DNA from: Nomia melanderi
Taxonomy: Eukaryota; Arthropoda; Insecta; Hymenoptera; Halictidae
DNA: 64,000 nucleotides
Direction of reading: 5' to 3'
Assembly: GCF_051020985.1 (NCBI RefSeq)
Contig: NC_134999.1
Span: forward strand, 8,432,001 to 8,496,000
Shown here one piece after another: positions 62,467-64,000 of the stretch. The notes beneath the pieces were generated by a model, which was not told the origin of the DNA, searched no databases, and was given only the letters and a program-made list of their open reading frames with translations. The number at the start of each line of letters is the position of its first letter. Within the stretch, counting starts at the first letter, position 1. The translations under genes were made by a program, and so were the position numbers.

Positions 62467-64000
62467 AATTCCGGCCGACGGAATCCAAGTTTTCCAATTT
62501 CGAAACCTGGATTGTATAGTCTAAAGTCATTTTCGGCCAAAAGTATCCAGAGCTTCCCATCGGTCAGCCAGATGTAGCCTTGGTCCCTATGAGACCTCGT
62601 CCTGGACTCCCATCACAGATAAGTCAAATGGCTACCCCCGACCTTCCTGGCAATTCTGCCCTGACGGAATGCAAGTTTTGCACTTTGGAAACCTGGATTG
62701 TATAGTCGAAAGTCATTTTCGACCAAAAGGATCCAGACCTTCCCATCGGTCGGCCGGATGTAGCCTTGGAACCTATGAGCCCTCGTCCTGGAGTCCCATC
62801 ACTACTAAGTCAAATGGCTACCCCCGACCTTCCAGGCAATTCTGCCCGACGGAATCCAAGTTTTCCACTTTGGAAACCTGGATTGTATAGTCTAACGTCA
62901 ATTTCGACCAAAAGTATCCCGAACTTCCCATCGGTCAGCCGGATGTAGCCTTGGAGCCTATGAGACCTCGTCCTGGAGTCCCATCACTGCTAAGGAAAGT
63001 GACTACCCCCGACCTTCCTGGCAATTCTGCCCGACGGAGCCCACGTTTTCTACTTAGGAAACCTGGTTTTTATAGTCTAAAGTCAATTTCGACCAAAAGT
63101 ATCCCGACCTTCCCATCGGTCAGCCGGATGTAGCCTTCGTTCCTATGAGACATGGTCCTGGAGTCCCATCACTGCTAAGTCAAATGGCTACCCCCGACCT
63201 TCCTGGCAATTCTGCCCGACGGAATCCAAGTTTTGCACTTTGGAAACCTGGATTGTATAGTCTAAAGTCATTATCGGCCAAAAGTATCCAGAGCTTCCCA
63301 TCGGTCAGCCAGATGTAGCCTTGGTCCCTATGAGACCTCGTCCTGGACTCCCATCACAGCTAAGTCAAATGGCTACCCCCGACCTTCCTGGCAATTCTGC
63401 CCTGACGGAATGGAAGTTTTGCACTTTGGAAACCTGGATTGTATAGTCGAAAGTTATTTTCGACCAAATGTATCCAGACCTTCCCATCGGTCGGCCGGAT
63501 GTAGCCTTGGAACCTATGAGACCTCGTCCTGGAGTCCCATCACTACTAAGTCAAATGGCTACCCCCGACCTTCCAGGCAATTCTGGCCGACGGAATCCAA
63601 GTTTTCCACTTTGGAAACCTGGATTGTTTAGTCTAAAGTCAATTTCGACCCAAAGTATCCAGAGCTTCCCATCGGTCAGCCAGATGTAGCCTTGGTCCCT
63701 ATGAGACCTCGTCCTGGACTCCCATCACAGCTAAGTCAAATGGCTACCCCCGACCTTCCTGGCAATTCTGCCCTGACGGAATGCAAGTTTTGCACTTTGG
63801 AAACCTGGACTGTATAGTCGAAAGTCATTTTCGACCAAAAGTATCCCGACCTTCCCATCGGTCAGCCGGATGTAGCCTTGGTCCCTATGAGACCTCTCCC
63901 TGGTGTCCAATCACCGCTAAATCAAATGGCTTCCCCCGACCTTCCTGGCAATTTTGGCCGACGGAATCCAAGTTTTCCACTTTGGCAACCTGGTTTCTAT
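62467..64000 (+). repeat. Closing mosaic of blocks from 29.6, 32.1 and 39.2 kb
   Basis: The CAGAGCTTCCC unit with GGTCAGCCAGATG occurs three times here, near 62548, 63289 and 63660, spaced 741 and 371 bp. 62766-63060 matches 29585-29880, 63271-63550 matches 32125-32406, and about 63680-64000 follows 39193-39510. Source blocks lying 2.5 kb apart at 29.6-32.1 kb are only 0.5 kb apart here. The array continues beyond the window edge. Confidence 0.83.

Larger units (their letters stand above)
1..64000 (+). repeat. Tandem satellite array, about 185-bp monomer, spanning the whole window
   Basis: The same unit recurs head to tail from the first base to the last, recognisable by ATGAGAC, AGTCAAATG, CCCGACC, TTTCGACC and GCCGGATGTAG at fixed spacing. 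The period is 185 bp, seen for example between monomer starts at 5378 and 5563 or 5933 and 6118, with 184-bp units where one base is missing before the C-run. About 345 units fit. Every unit reads in the same direction, and I saw no stretch of non-satellite sequence or transposon. Arrays of monomers near nucleosome-repeat length are typical of eukaryotic centromeric, pericentromeric or subtelomeric heterochromatin. I do not recognise the family, so the chromosome position and species remain open. The array continues past both window edges. Confidence 0.97.

Noticed and set aside
1..64000. Many open frames of 60-121 codons on both strands
   Set aside because: They are the same translated satellite repeated. 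Most start at TTG, they shift frame at each 185-bp step, and they end at the shared TAG. No promoter, ribosome site, intron structure or protein family supports them.
1..64000. CRISPR array
   Set aside because: The repeats are contiguous 185-bp units without unique spacers, and no cas-like gene is present.
1..64000. Telomeric repeats, tRNA or rRNA genes, transposon ends
   Set aside because: No telomere-type short repeat run, RNA gene signature, long terminal repeat or target-site duplication was seen. All bases fit the satellite.
1..64000. Bacterial or phage origin
   Set aside because: There is no coding density, operon or replication module. A 64-kb homogeneous 185-bp satellite is a eukaryotic feature.

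Overview
The whole 64 kb window is one uninterrupted tandem satellite array. The basic unit is about 185 bp (184 and 183 bp variants occur), so the window holds roughly 345 monomers, all in the same orientation. I found no unique DNA, no transposon insertion, no inverted stretch, and no credible protein-coding, rRNA or tRNA gene. Each monomer carries an open frame of about 60 codons ending at the same TAG. 185 is not a multiple of three, most of these frames begin at TTG rather than ATG, and the frame is broken at nearly every monomer boundary, so I treat them as by-products of the repeat. An array of this size and kind points to eukaryotic heterochromatin (centromeric, pericentromeric, subtelomeric or knob-like). 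I do not recognise the satellite family and cannot name the organism. A consensus-like unit counted by hand is about 51% G+C and keeps about 8 CpG sites.

Layout. From 1 to about 6.3 kb the monomers are mixed and relatively diverged, with short local multimers (adjacent twins at 3.3 kb, a dimer at 3.9 kb, a trimer at 5.1 kb). From 6.3 to 12.1 kb a multi-monomer block occurs three times (offsets 1,667 and 1,850 bp). From 12.1 to 20.8 kb there is a mosaic with repeats at offsets 1,843, about 368 and 2,217/2,402 bp, plus a piece of the 2-3 kb region reused 17 kb downstream. From 20.6 to 22.9 kb there is a hexamer (1,110 bp) in two tandem copies. From 22.9 to 33 kb monomers are again mixed, with trimer and 9-mer echoes. 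From 33.3 to 36.6 kb there is a clear higher-order pattern that switches from a tetramer (740 bp) to a hexamer (1,110 bp). From 35.6 to 45.0 kb a block of about 4.3 kb occurs twice with monomer gains, losses and swaps. From about 45.8 to 62.5 kb an 8,315-bp segment (about 45 monomers) is tandemly duplicated almost without change; each copy contains an older 2,403-bp (13-monomer) tandem duplication. From 62.5 kb to the end, segments related to 29.6 kb, 32.1 kb and 39.2 kb reappear.

How the parts relate. The window records layered unequal exchange. Single monomers, dimers, hexamers, 13-mers and a 45-mer have each been copied, and the events can be ordered because some lie inside others. The monomer itself looks like an ancient fusion of two related halves of about 90 and 95 bp. 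They share CCCGACCTTCC, CCTGG and CTAA(A)GTCAA in the same order, and at 40.28 kb one half has been tandemly duplicated on its own.
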